From Lachnospiraceae bacterium UBA3401 (GTDB lineage Bacteria; Bacillota; Clostridia; Lachnospirales; Lachnospiraceae), in contig DEPD01000005.1 of assembly GCA_002358575.1 (NCBI GenBank), forward strand, positions 1 through 29,336: 29,336 nt of DNA. The letters are read 5' to 3'. The notes below the pieces were generated by a model, which was not told where the DNA came from, searched no databases, and worked only from the letters and a program-made list of their open reading frames with translations. Shown piece by piece: positions 23,569 through 29,336 of the stretch; position 1 is the stretch's first letter; each line of letters begins with the position of its first letter. The translations under genes and the position numbers were made by a program.

Positions 23569-23653
23569 GCGCAGACCCGTGCAAAATGTGAAAAACTATA
23601 TAAGAAAGTTTTTCACATAGAAATAAGCCGCTAAAGCGGCGCACGGATCGCGC
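23569..23653 (-). other. Three-way-junction palindromic element downstream of flgJ
   Basis: An outer stem (GACCCGTGC at 23574-23582 with GCACGGATC at 23641-23649, extended by GCGC on both sides with one bulged base) encloses two inner hairpins. One is a 12-bp hairpin at 23586-23618 (ATGTGAAAAACT with AGTTTTTCACAT). The other is a 6-bp hairpin at 23627-23640 (GCCGCT with AGCGGC). Read on the minus strand, the single outer mismatch becomes a G-U pair. The 6-bp stem is followed on that strand by TTATTTC, so it may also terminate the flagellar rod transcript. Confidence 0.6.
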
Positions 23654-23674
23654 GGCGAGAGGAAGTAATCTTCT

Positions 23675-24070
23675 CTACTCAATTTCCTCCGAAAGCTCCT
23701 CCGGCTGTACCACACCAATGCCGTAGTTGCGCTTCATCTGCTCGTAAAGGGTATTTGCCAATCCAAGTCCCTGTCCCTCCGTCACTTTATCACATAACTC
23801 CTGAACCGCAAAATCCTTAAAATAATCTACCATTTTCGATGCATATCCATTCTCGTCCTCATCAGAAAATATCTTTGTTGTCTTTAGCATTGCATCAAAG
23901 ACTTGCTCCACAAAATAAGACTCAAACTCCTTACACGCCTCTTTGAGTTCTGCGTCATCAGCCGCTGCACTGCTATTTTCCAATTTATTTTGCAGCGTCT
24001 CCGTCCTTTTGCTGGAAGCTTGACTTGTCATGTAATCCGCATATACAGAACCTACTCCACCTATATCCAT
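23675..24070 (-). CDS. flgJ: Rod-binding protein, FlgJ N-terminal type
   Basis: This 131-residue protein matches the rod-binding domain that scaffolds the flagellar rod in the periplasmic or wall space: LKEACKEFESYFVEQVFDAMLKTT, YASKMVDYFKDFAVQELCDKV, and GLGLANTLYEQMKRNYG. The muramidase half of the proteobacterial FlgJ is missing, as is usual in Clostridia. There is no signal peptide, in keeping with export by the flagellar secretion system. An AGGAGGAG lies before the ATG. It is the last gene after the two rod proteins and is followed by the palindromic element. Confidence 0.88.
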   Translation of the reverse strand: MDIGGVGSVYADYMTSQASSKRTETLQNKLENSSAAADDAELKEACKEFESYFVEQVFDAMLKTTKIFSDEDENGYASKMVDYFKDFAVQELCDKVTEGQGLGLANTLYEQMKRNYGIGVVQPEELSEEIE

Positions 24071-24111
24071 ATCACCGCGCTCCTCCTGTTAACTCTCATT
24101 CTTTCACACGA

Positions 24112-24933
24112 TTATCTCTTTAATTGATTTGCCTGCTGAAGCATCTCATCTGAGGTTGTAATTACCTTGGAGTTCATCTCGTAAGCTCTCTGCGCCACAA
24201 TTAAATTTACCATCTCATCTGCTATCTGCACATTAGAACCTTCCAGGTATCCCTGAATCATTTTTGTTTTGGGCAGATTGTCATTTTCTGCCTCATTCAT
24301 TGCCTCACCGCTCGCTTCTGTTTCAGAGAATAAACTGTCACCTTCTTTGCTCAACCCCGCCGGATTATTAAACTGCCACAAGCCGATCTGAATGTCTAAG
24401 CTCTGCGGTATCCCATCATCATCTGGATAATACAGCATCCCATCCTTCTGACTGACAGTAATCTTGCTGGTCACAATATCATCGTCTTCCAATATAATTG
24501 GATCGCCTTCCGAATTTAACACGGGAAGACCGTCTGTTGTCTCCAGTGTTATCCCCTCACTGCCGACTGCAAAGACAAAATTACCATTTCTTGTATAATA
24601 TGTATTTCCATCAGCGCCTCTTATACCAAAAAAGCCGCGCCCGTTTAATGCGAAGTTTGCCGGTCCAGGTGTTTCAAGCAGACTTCCATCTGTAAAAATT
24701 GATGTGATGGCAGAATTTCTAACACCCAATCCTACCTCAGCACCAATCGGCTTATTTGCACCATTTGCTGTCGTAGTCCTTGTCTGTATTGTCTGATACA
24801 AAAGGGATTTAAATTCCATCACCTCTGATTTATATCCTGTCGTATTCACATTTGCCAGATTATTAGAAATATTATCTACATTTAGCTGCTGCGCAATCAT
24901 ACCTGTTGCGCCTGTCCATAATGACCGTACCAT
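24112..24933 (-). CDS. flgG: Flagellar distal rod protein FlgG (FlhP type)
   Basis: This is an axial rod/hook-family protein of 273 residues exported by the flagellar type III system. The N-terminal rod motif (MIAQQLNVDNISNNLANVNT) and C-terminal coiled segment (ADEMVNLIVAQRAYEMNSKVI) are those of flagellar basal-body rod proteins. The middle LWQFNNPAGLSKEGDSLF matches FlgG. It pairs with the FlgF-like gene just upstream (35 bases apart), in the same order as the mbl-flhO-flhP group of Bacillus. A strong AGGAGGGG precedes the ATG. Confidence 0.88.
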   Translation of the reverse strand: MVRSLWTGATGMIAQQLNVDNISNNLANVNTTGYKSEVMEFKSLLYQTIQTRTTTANGANKPIGAEVGLGVRNSAITSIFTDGSLLETPGPANFALNGRGFFGIRGADGNTYYTRNGNFVFAVGSEGITLETTDGLPVLNSEGDPIILEDDDIVTSKITVSQKDGMLYYPDDDGIPQSLDIQIGLWQFNNPAGLSKEGDSLFSETEASGEAMNEAENDNLPKTKMIQGYLEGSNVQIADEMVNLIVAQRAYEMNSKVITTSDEMLQQANQLKR

Positions 24934-24968
24934 AATTCTTCCCCTCCTATTACCTTATATAATTCCCG

Positions 24969-25745
24969 TTATACTTTGCTCAATGTCATTGATTTTTCTA
25001 ACGACTCGTCAAAGGTTGTCAGCATCTTCTGGTTTGACTCGTACTGCCTAGAAATCGTTATCATATTTACCATTTCCTTGACAACAGATGCATTTGACAT
25101 TTCCAGATACCCCTGATAAATCTGGGCATCTTCTGCATCCTGCTCCACTGCACCTTCCTTGGCATCCCACATTGTCTCCCCATAGTGGGTCAGATAATTG
25201 GTATCTTCAAAATCTGTTATCTTTAGGCTTGCCACAAGTCTATCGTCCTGGAAAATATTGCCGGAACGGTCAAACACTGTGGTGCCCGCTGTTGTTGAGA
25301 GTTGGATTCTACCATTTTCTCCAAGAACATAATCACCATCTTTTGTAACCAGATAGCCGTCCTTCGTGATTGTAAATCCTCCATCTCTTGTATATTTCGT
25401 AGAGGTCTCACCTGCTTTGTTAGTAAATTCAATATTGAAAAATCCACTGCCACCGATTGCAATATCATAGGTATTGCCAGTGTCTCTCAAAGAACCCTGT
25501 GAAAAATCTGTGAAAGTCTCTCCAATCTTTACGCCAAGACTCATTTTTCCAAGACGCCTAGGTGTATTTGGATTCTCTGATACATCCTTAATCTTCACTG
25601 CCATCACTTCCGCATATGCCTGACTAGTAGAACCTTCCTTCTTAAAACCAGTCGTATCTGCGTTTGCCAGATTGTTTGACATAATATCCATTCTATACTG
25701 CTCATTTCTCATGCCAGTATATGCTGTATATAGACCTCTAAGCAT
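24969..25745 (-). CDS. flgF: Flagellar basal-body rod protein (FlgF/FlhO type)
   Basis: This 258-residue rod/hook-family protein begins MLRGLYTAYTGMRNEQYRMD with an ISNNLANADTTG-type motif, has SGFFNIE and RDGGFTITKDGYLVTKDG strands of the flagellar hook-basal-body domain, and ends EMVNMITISRQYESNQK, the conserved C-terminal coil. The absence of the FlgG-specific NPAGL patch and its place directly after mbl favour FlgF/FlhO. The two homologues are hard to separate without a profile search. It has an AGGAGGAGCTT ribosome site and lies 58 bases after the mbl stop. Confidence 0.82.
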   Translation of the reverse strand: MLRGLYTAYTGMRNEQYRMDIMSNNLANADTTGFKKEGSTSQAYAEVMAVKIKDVSENPNTPRRLGKMSLGVKIGETFTDFSQGSLRDTGNTYDIAIGGSGFFNIEFTNKAGETSTKYTRDGGFTITKDGYLVTKDGDYVLGENGRIQLSTTAGTTVFDRSGNIFQDDRLVASLKITDFEDTNYLTHYGETMWDAKEGAVEQDAEDAQIYQGYLEMSNASVVKEMVNMITISRQYESNQKMLTTFDESLEKSMTLSKV

Positions 25746-25803
25746 AAGCTCCTCCTAATTCGATTTTATTACTCCGCATTTTCAAGAAGCATTCCACAAT
25801 CTA

Positions 25804-26796
25804 TTACTCATCTCGGTTTCCTGCGAGAAACTCCACATACTTTCCTGTACCGATTGCAACCGCGGTCATAGGATCTTCTGCCGTCATTGTATTAATGCCC
25901 GTCCTGGATTCAATCAGATCTTCCAACCCGCAAAGAAGGCTGCCACCACCAGTAAGAACAATACCCCTGTCAGCGATGTCTGCCGCCAATTCTGGTGGCG
26001 TTTTCTCCAAAACACTGTGGATTGTATCAATAATCTGTGCTGTCGTCTCACGCAACGCCTCCTCAGTCTCCTCCGAAGAAACCCGAATCGTCTTTGGCAG
26101 ACCAGTGACAAGATTCCGTCCCCGCACATCCATATAATCTACTTCTGCTCTTTTAAATGCTGAGCCAATTTTAATTTTAATATCTTCTGCTGTTCTCTCA
26201 CCAATCAAAAGATTGTGTTTCTTTCTCATATATCTGACGAGTGCTTCGTCAAAATCGTCGCCTGCCACCTTGATAGATGCACTGACTACTGTACCGCCCA
26301 GCGAAATAACCGCAATATCAGAAGTGCCTCCCCCAATATCCACAATCATATTTCCGCATGGCTTTGAGATATCAATACCAGCACCAATTGCAGCAGCAAT
26401 TGGTTCCTCGATAATCTTGACATCTCTTGCCCCCGCCTGGAACGTCGCATCCTGTACTGCTTTCTTCTCGACCTCTGTGACACCACTTGGCACACAGACA
26501 GCAATAATTGGCTTGCGAAACGTCTTTCTACCCAGCGCTTTCTGAATAAAGTGCTTCATCATTTGCTCTGTCACCTTGTAATCAGAAATTACACCTTGCC
26601 TAAGCGGTCTAACTGCCACAATATTTCCCGGCGTTCTACCAAGCATCAGCCGTGCATCTTCTCCAATGGCTTTTATTTTCTGCGTATCCCTGTCAAAAGC
26701 AACAACGGAAGGCTCTTTCAACACAACGCCCTTCCCTCTGATATATACTAATATACTTGCGGTTCCAAGGTCAATTCCAATATCTGTGTATTGCAT
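25804..26796 (-). CDS. mbl: MreB-family actin homologue (Mbl)
   Basis: This is an actin-fold cytoskeletal ATPase that guides cell-wall synthesis along the cylinder. Its 330 residues show the phosphate-1 loop DIGIDLGTASILVY, VAVRPLRQGVISDY, the IIEEPIAAAIGAGIDI block, phosphate-2 IVDIGGGTSDIAVIS, and GIVLTGGGSLLCGLE near the end. The frame opens ten codons earlier, but the ATG at 26796 (MQYTDIGIDLG) has AAGGGGG nine bases upstream. I prefer mbl over mreB because it precedes flagellar rod genes, as in Bacillus, and is not next to mreC and mreD. The 417-base gap upstream holds a vegetative and a candidate sigma-D promoter. Confidence 0.85.
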   Translation of the reverse strand: MQYTDIGIDLGTASILVYIRGKGVVLKEPSVVAFDRDTQKIKAIGEDARLMLGRTPGNIVAVRPLRQGVISDYKVTEQMMKHFIQKALGRKTFRKPIIAVCVPSGVTEVEKKAVQDATFQAGARDVKIIEEPIAAAIGAGIDISKPCGNMIVDIGGGTSDIAVISLGGTVVSASIKVAGDDFDEALVRYMRKKHNLLIGERTAEDIKIKIGSAFKRAEVDYMDVRGRNLVTGLPKTIRVSSEETEEALRETTAQIIDTIHSVLEKTPPELAADIADRGIVLTGGGSLLCGLEDLIESRTGINTMTAEDPMTAVAIGTGKYVEFLAGNRDE

Positions 26797-26940
26797 GGCT
26801 GTATGCCCCCTTCTTTTTAATTTCAAATTTGTTTCAACGGAAAATTTAAGTTATTTATCATTCGCTCATTCAGCATATTCCACTGATAATTTAGTATTCC
26901 CATTCCAGATATATCTATGAAGAGATACTATAACTAAGCC

Positions 26941-26968
26941 ATTATAACCTAAATTAACCATTTTTCAA
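26941..26968 (-). promoter_or_regulatory. Sigma-A promoter upstream of mbl
   Basis: TTGAAA (26963-26968) and TATAAT (26941-26946) are separated by 16 bases on the minus strand, about 145 bases before the mbl start. Both boxes are close to consensus. Confidence 0.65.
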
Positions 26969-27043
26969 AGGGTTTTCATACTTTTTTTACAATAAAAACT
27001 GCTGGGACCTCAAAAAGTGCCATTAAAGTGGTTTACAGTAACT

Positions 27044-27071
27044 ATATCGGCCTATTTTTCGCAATACTTTA
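27044..27071 (-). promoter_or_regulatory. Candidate sigma-D (FliA) flagellar promoter
   Basis: On the minus strand TAAA (27068-27071) is followed after 16 bases by GCCGATAT (27044-27051), which equals the Bacillus sigma-D -10 consensus. The spacer is one base over the usual 15. It would drive mbl-flgF-flgG-flgJ. Confidence 0.5.
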
Positions 27072-27213
27072 GTTATTTTCAAAACATTATGTAAATTTAT
27101 TAAATTATCTGAAAATAATTTCACTGACAAAGAAATCATCTTCCACTCATACAGGAACCATCTATCAGCTTTTGCTAATATACCTCAATTCCCCTTATTC
27201 CTAGGCAAGTTCC

Positions 27214-27612
27214 TTATGAGTCCAAACTGTCAAAACTACTCATACCACTTGAAATCGCAGCCGCCATAGTACATCTGCCATCAAAACACGCACCCTCATC
27301 AATAACAAGTGAACCTGCTATAATATTTCCTGCAATCTTTCCAGTGGACAACAGTTCCATTTTTCCCTGCACAGTAATATCCCCATCCACTCTTCCTGAA
27401 ATGACAACACTATATGCTGAAATATTGCCTTTAATCTGCCCGTCTGCGCTAAGAATCAATGTTTTCTCACAAGTACAATTTCCGTTTATCACACCGTCTA
27501 TCCGTATCGTCTCCGCTGAAGTCAAATCACCGTCAAAAGTTGTATCCTTTCCAATCACAGTACTGACTTTCTCTCTGTTATCCCCTATCGAATTCCTACC
27601 TTTTCCTAACAT
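27214..27612 (-). CDS. Bactofilin (polymer-forming cytoskeletal protein)
   Basis: This 132-residue protein has the right-handed beta-helix repeat pattern of bactofilins. From about residue 22 to 110 there are regular short strands of the form TIRIDGVINGNC, LILSADGQIKGNI, VVISGRVDGDITV, MELLSTGKIAGNI and LVIDEGACFDGRC. Bactofilins self-assemble without nucleotides into filaments at the inner face of the membrane and often position wall enzymes. Gene order supports this: the gene lies 18 bases after a membrane-anchored LytM/M23-like gene, a common partnership. An AAAAGGAGGAG site precedes the ATG. Confidence 0.9.
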   Translation of the reverse strand: MLGKGRNSIGDNREKVSTVIGKDTTFDGDLTSAETIRIDGVINGNCTCEKTLILSADGQIKGNISAYSVVISGRVDGDITVQGKMELLSTGKIAGNIIAGSLVIDEGACFDGRCTMAAAISSGMSSFDSLDS

Positions 27613-27630
27613 TATTTTCTCCTCCTTTTG

Positions 27631-28350
27631 TTATCCTTTCGCTTCCAACACTTGCAGTGGATCAATTGCCTGCTCCTTATAAATTACCTGATAATCCAAC
27701 TGTGTATTTTCTTTGTCAACAATAATCAACGTTTCCTTCATCTGTACCTGATCTCCGGTTGCCACTTGCACCTGCGCCTCTTTTGTGCACAAATACTGTG
27801 TCATATAACCATTTCCATGTTCCACCACCACAATCAGAGGATATGTATCATTTGATCCAATTGATGCGATTGTCCCGTCACCTGCGGCAACAATACGGTC
27901 CTCAAGTTGCGTGCTGATTGAAAAACATGGATGTTCTTCGGAATACTGTTCTTTTAATACACCAACTCCTGTATAAGGATACTGACTTGGAATCGATGTA
28001 TCCTTTGATGTGTTATTTTCTTCTTTTGTTTCCACTAGCCCTAGCTGTTTCAATGTTTCGTTCTCAACTGAGAGCATTTCATTTTTTGCAGTCAAAGTTT
28101 CCATTTCATTTTCTAGCTGCTTAATAAGCTGCTCCTGAGCAGTCAGTTTTTTCCGATATTCGGACTCACTTCTGCGATGGGCACCTGACCGATAAATATT
28201 CCATGCCAGAGTGGCGCAGATTAATGCCATCAGTACAATAATCAGGCGTATTGAAAGAAGTGAGATATAAAACTGTCTAATATCTTTTCCCGTATTGGAC
28301 ACGAGAAGGAGCGAAAAGGATTCTTTGCGCTTATGTTTTTGCTGTTTCAT
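27631..28350 (-). CDS. Membrane-anchored degenerate LytM/M23 protein
   Basis: The 239-residue protein has one membrane helix (about 34-52), a coiled coil (about 60-105), and a LytM/M23-like fold at about 135-232. GNGYMTQY (180-187) and GDGTIASIG fit peptidase M23, but the zinc ligands are missing: HPCFS (140-144) has serine where the aspartate of HxxxD belongs, and TQLDY (216-220) replaces the HxH motif. The family is known to include inactive members that act as scaffolds or activators (EnvC, SpoIIQ in some lineages). I choose the ATG at 28350, which has GGAG six bases upstream, over the ATG at 28362. It is followed by bactofilin, a likely physical partner. Confidence 0.8.
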   Translation of the reverse strand: MKQQKHKRKESFSLLLVSNTGKDIRQFYISLLSIRLIIVLMALICATLAWNIYRSGAHRRSESEYRKKLTAQEQLIKQLENEMETLTAKNEMLSVENETLKQLGLVETKEENNTSKDTSIPSQYPYTGVGVLKEQYSEEHPCFSISTQLEDRIVAAGDGTIASIGSNDTYPLIVVVEHGNGYMTQYLCTKEAQVQVATGDQVQMKETLIIVDKENTQLDYQVIYKEQAIDPLQVLEAKG

Positions 28351-28395
28351 AAGAATCTCCATTCTGCATCTTATAGTGAATAGTGACTTTCTAAA

Positions 28396-28423
28396 ATTTT
28401 ATCACAAATCCGCGAAATGTCAA
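28396..28423 (-). promoter_or_regulatory. Sigma-A promoter of the LytM-bactofilin pair
   Basis: TTGACA (28418-28423) and TAAAAT (28396-28401) lie 16 bases apart on the minus strand, with a TG dinucleotide one base before the -10 (extended -10). It stands about 46 bases before the LytM-like start. Confidence 0.75.
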
Positions 28424-28443
28424 ATCCATCAACAAACTTTCTT

Positions 28444-28481
28444 GTTTTTTATAGTACACTTTGTCACCGTTTTTTATAGTA
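28444..28481. repeat. Direct repeat GTTTTTTATAGTA, two copies
   Basis: Identical 13-base units lie at 28444-28456 and 28469-28481, 25 bases start to start, just upstream of the LytM-bactofilin promoter. The spacing is about 2.4 DNA turns, so a tandem binding site is possible. Chance is not excluded in AT-rich DNA. Confidence 0.45.
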
Positions 28482-28544
28482 AACTTTTAAAATCTATGCC
28501 AAATCCGCCTTTTGTCTAATAGAAAGAAACATTTGTTCAAAAGC

Positions 28545-28574
28545 AAAAAAGAACTGAAATATTCCAGTCCTTTT
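28545..28574 (-). terminator. Rho-independent terminator of the tRNA array
   Basis: On the minus strand, GGACTG (28565-28570) pairs with CAGTTC (28551-28556), extended by AAAA with TTTT, and is followed by TTTTTT (28545-28550). It lies 28 bases after tRNA-Arg. Confidence 0.8.
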
Positions 28575-28601
28575 CATAAAATGTAATAAATACACTTCGC
28601 A

Positions 28602-28675
28602 CGTGCGTTAGAGGATTCGAACCCCCGACCTTTTGGTCCGTAGCCAAACGCTCTATCCAGCTGAGCTAAACGCAC
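28602..28675 (-). tRNA. tRNA-Arg (anticodon ACG)
   Basis: A full cloverleaf can be folded: acceptor GTGCGTT with AACGCAC, anticodon stem TTTGG/CCAAA with loop CTACGGA, and T-loop TTCGAAT. CCA is not encoded. It is the last tRNA before the terminator. Confidence 0.95.
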
Positions 28676-28699
28676 AGATATCTATTGATTAAAATATCA

Positions 28700-28785
28700 T
28701 GCCGGCGACCGGAATCGAACCGGTACAGGTATTTCTACCCGCGGGATTTTAAGTCCCGTGCGTCTGCCAGTTCCGCCACGCCGGC
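28700..28785 (-). tRNA. tRNA-Leu (anticodon TAA)
   Basis: This 86-base class II tRNA has a long variable arm (GCGGGTAGAAATACCTGT) and a CGGGA/TCCCG anticodon stem with loop CTTAAAA. The acceptor GCCGGCG pairs with CGCCGGC. CCA is not encoded. Confidence 0.95.
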
Positions 28786-28797
28786 ATATTAAATATA

Positions 28798-28870
28798 TGG
28801 GACCTATAGGGCTCGAACCTATGACCCTCTGCTTGTAAGGCAGATGCTCTCCCAGCTGAGCTAAGATCCC
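28798..28870 (-). tRNA. tRNA-Val (anticodon TAC)
   Basis: The acceptor is GGGATCT with AGGTCCC (one G-U pair), the anticodon stem CTGCC/GGCAG with loop TTACAAG region giving TAC, and the T-loop TTCGAGC. CCA is not encoded. Confidence 0.95.
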
Positions 28871-28874
28871 CTAA

Positions 28875-28948
28875 CGACCCCGATCGGACTCGAACCGACG
28901 ACCTCCGCCGTGACAGGGCGGCGCTCTAACCAACTGAGCCACGAGGCC
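28875..28948 (-). tRNA. tRNA-Asp (anticodon GTC)
   Basis: The acceptor GGCCTCG pairs with CGGGGTC, the anticodon stem is CCGCC/GGCGG with loop CTGTCAC, and the discriminator base is G, as expected for Asp. CCA is not encoded. The 88-base gap upstream holds a small hairpin (AAGAAC/GTTCTT) and no gene. Confidence 0.95.
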
Positions 28949-29036
28949 AATGTCTTTGCTTTGCAAAACCATCTAAGAACTTTGTTCTTCCATATTAAAA
29001 ATCTATATAAACTTTGCAATATACCAAAAAGGAAAC

Positions 29037-29110
29037 TGGACCTTCGGGGACTCGAACCCAGGACCGACCGGTTATGAGCCGGTTGCTCTAACCAACTGAG
29101 CTAAAGGTCC
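29037..29110 (-). tRNA. tRNA-Ile2 (anticodon CAT, probable lysidine substrate)
   Basis: The cloverleaf has the anticodon loop CTCATAA. CAT would normally mean Met, but the acceptor GGACCTT with AAGGTCC has C4-G69 and C5-G68, the pairs by which TilS recognises Ile2. The body also resembles the Ile2 of Bacillus. Elongator Met is less likely but not excluded. CCA is not encoded. Confidence 0.85.
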
Positions 29111-29127
29111 AAAACAATAGATGGTTA

Positions 29128-29200
29128 AGCCGATGATCGGACTCGAACCGATAACCTGCTGATTACAAATCAGCTGCTCTGCCAATTGAGCCACATCGGC
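29128..29200 (-). tRNA. tRNA-Thr (anticodon TGT)
   Basis: The acceptor GCCGATG pairs with CATCGGC, the anticodon stem CTGAT/ATCAG has loop TTGTAATC region with TGT, and the T-loop is TTCGAGT. CCA is not encoded. Confidence 0.94.
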
Positions 29201-29205
29201 ACAAA

Positions 29206-29277
29206 TGACTCCAACGGGAATCGAACCCGTGTTACCGCCGTGAAAGGGCGATGTCTTAACCGCTTGACCATGGAGCC
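29206..29277 (-). tRNA. tRNA-Glu (anticodon TTC)
   Basis: The acceptor GGCTCCA pairs with TGGAGTC, the anticodon stem TCGCC/GGCGG has loop CTTTCAC (one wobble or mismatch at the stem end), and the T-loop is TTCGATT. CCA is not encoded. Confidence 0.94.
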
Positions 29278-29317
29278 CAAATAAATACTAAGCGAAACCG
29301 GGCTAATCCACGCTTAA

Positions 29318-29336
29318 CTCCCCGAGTAGGGCTCGA
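29318..29336 (-). tRNA. tRNA 3' end at window edge, probably tRNA-Asn
   Basis: The last 19 bases, read on the minus strand, hold part of a T-loop (TCGAGC), CCTAC and an acceptor strand TCGGGGA with discriminator G, which fits tRNA-Asn. The 5' part and anticodon lie outside the window. It is partial, and the identity is inferred from the discriminator and the usual Asn-Glu order. Confidence 0.6.

Larger units (their letters stand above)
26797..27213. other. Intergenic region between bactofilin and mbl
   Basis: This AT-rich spacer has no convincing reading frame on either strand. It holds a sigma-A promoter (26941-26968) and a sigma-D-like promoter (27044-27071), both pointing to mbl. I see no strong terminator after the bactofilin gene and no riboswitch I can name. 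The leader from the far promoter to the mbl ATG would be about 240 bases. Confidence 0.6.

Noticed and set aside
26797..27213. Riboswitch (for example c-di-GMP or c-di-AMP) in the mbl leader
   Set aside because: No conserved core of these classes was recognised; the region is simply AT-rich with two promoters.
28444..28481. CRISPR array
   Set aside because: Only two 13-base units, too short and too few; no cas gene.
133..28519. Numerous open frames of 60-220 codons on the plus strand and in other minus frames
   Set aside because: They lie opposite or out of frame with well-recognised genes, show no family motifs and mostly lack ribosome sites.

Overview
The window looks like chromosome of a motile, spore-forming-lineage, low-GC Gram-positive in the Clostridia, most likely a Lachnospiraceae member (Roseburia/Agathobacter/Butyrivibrio-like). 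This rests on protein style, the flagellar rod genes, a stand-alone Spo0A-type DNA-binding domain, strong AGGAGG ribosome-binding sites and the cdaA-cdaR-glmM order. The exact genus is inference. Every gene I can support, protein or tRNA, lies on the minus strand, so transcription runs from high to low coordinates.

Right to left, the layout is as follows. (1) 29318-28602: a tRNA array, Asn (3' end only), Glu, Thr, Ile2 (CAT), Asp, Val, Leu, Arg, ending in a rho-independent terminator near 28545-28574. None of the seven complete tRNAs encodes CCA. (2) 28350-27214: a membrane-anchored, apparently dead LytM/M23 protein and a bactofilin, behind a clear vegetative promoter. (3) 26796-23675: mbl/mreB, two rod/hook proteins (FlgF- and FlgG-type) and a FlgJ-type rod-binding protein. 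A vegetative promoter and a candidate sigma-D (FliA) promoter lie upstream, and a folded palindromic element lies downstream. (4) 23412-14613: recD2 (TTG start), comF, the flagellar-region zinc protein YvyF, two unrecognised membrane proteins, cdaA (c-di-AMP synthase), cdaR, glmM and an HPr, closed by a strong hairpin. (5) 14392-91: an exopolysaccharide or capsule cluster running off the left edge. It holds rmlD, gmd and fcl (deoxysugar nucleotides), a Spo0A C-terminal-domain protein, a GtrB-like and a second GT2 transferase, a WbaP/EpsL-type initiating phosphotransferase, a Wzz co-polymerase with a degenerate kinase-like tail, another GT2-like enzyme, an EpsG-type polymerase, a GT2, two GT4 enzymes and a GT52-like (sialyltransferase-fold) enzyme.

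The genes form a cell-envelope and motility neighbourhood. GlmM makes GlcN-1-P for peptidoglycan and is controlled by c-di-AMP components in other Firmicutes. Mbl and bactofilin shape the wall. The rod genes build the flagellar axle. The cluster at the left makes a Wzy-type polysaccharide probably containing fucose and rhamnose.

The least-explained features are a covarying hairpin repeat present twice in the polysaccharide cluster, a three-way-junction element after flgJ, the lone Spo0A_C protein, and the membrane-protein pair leading into cdaA.
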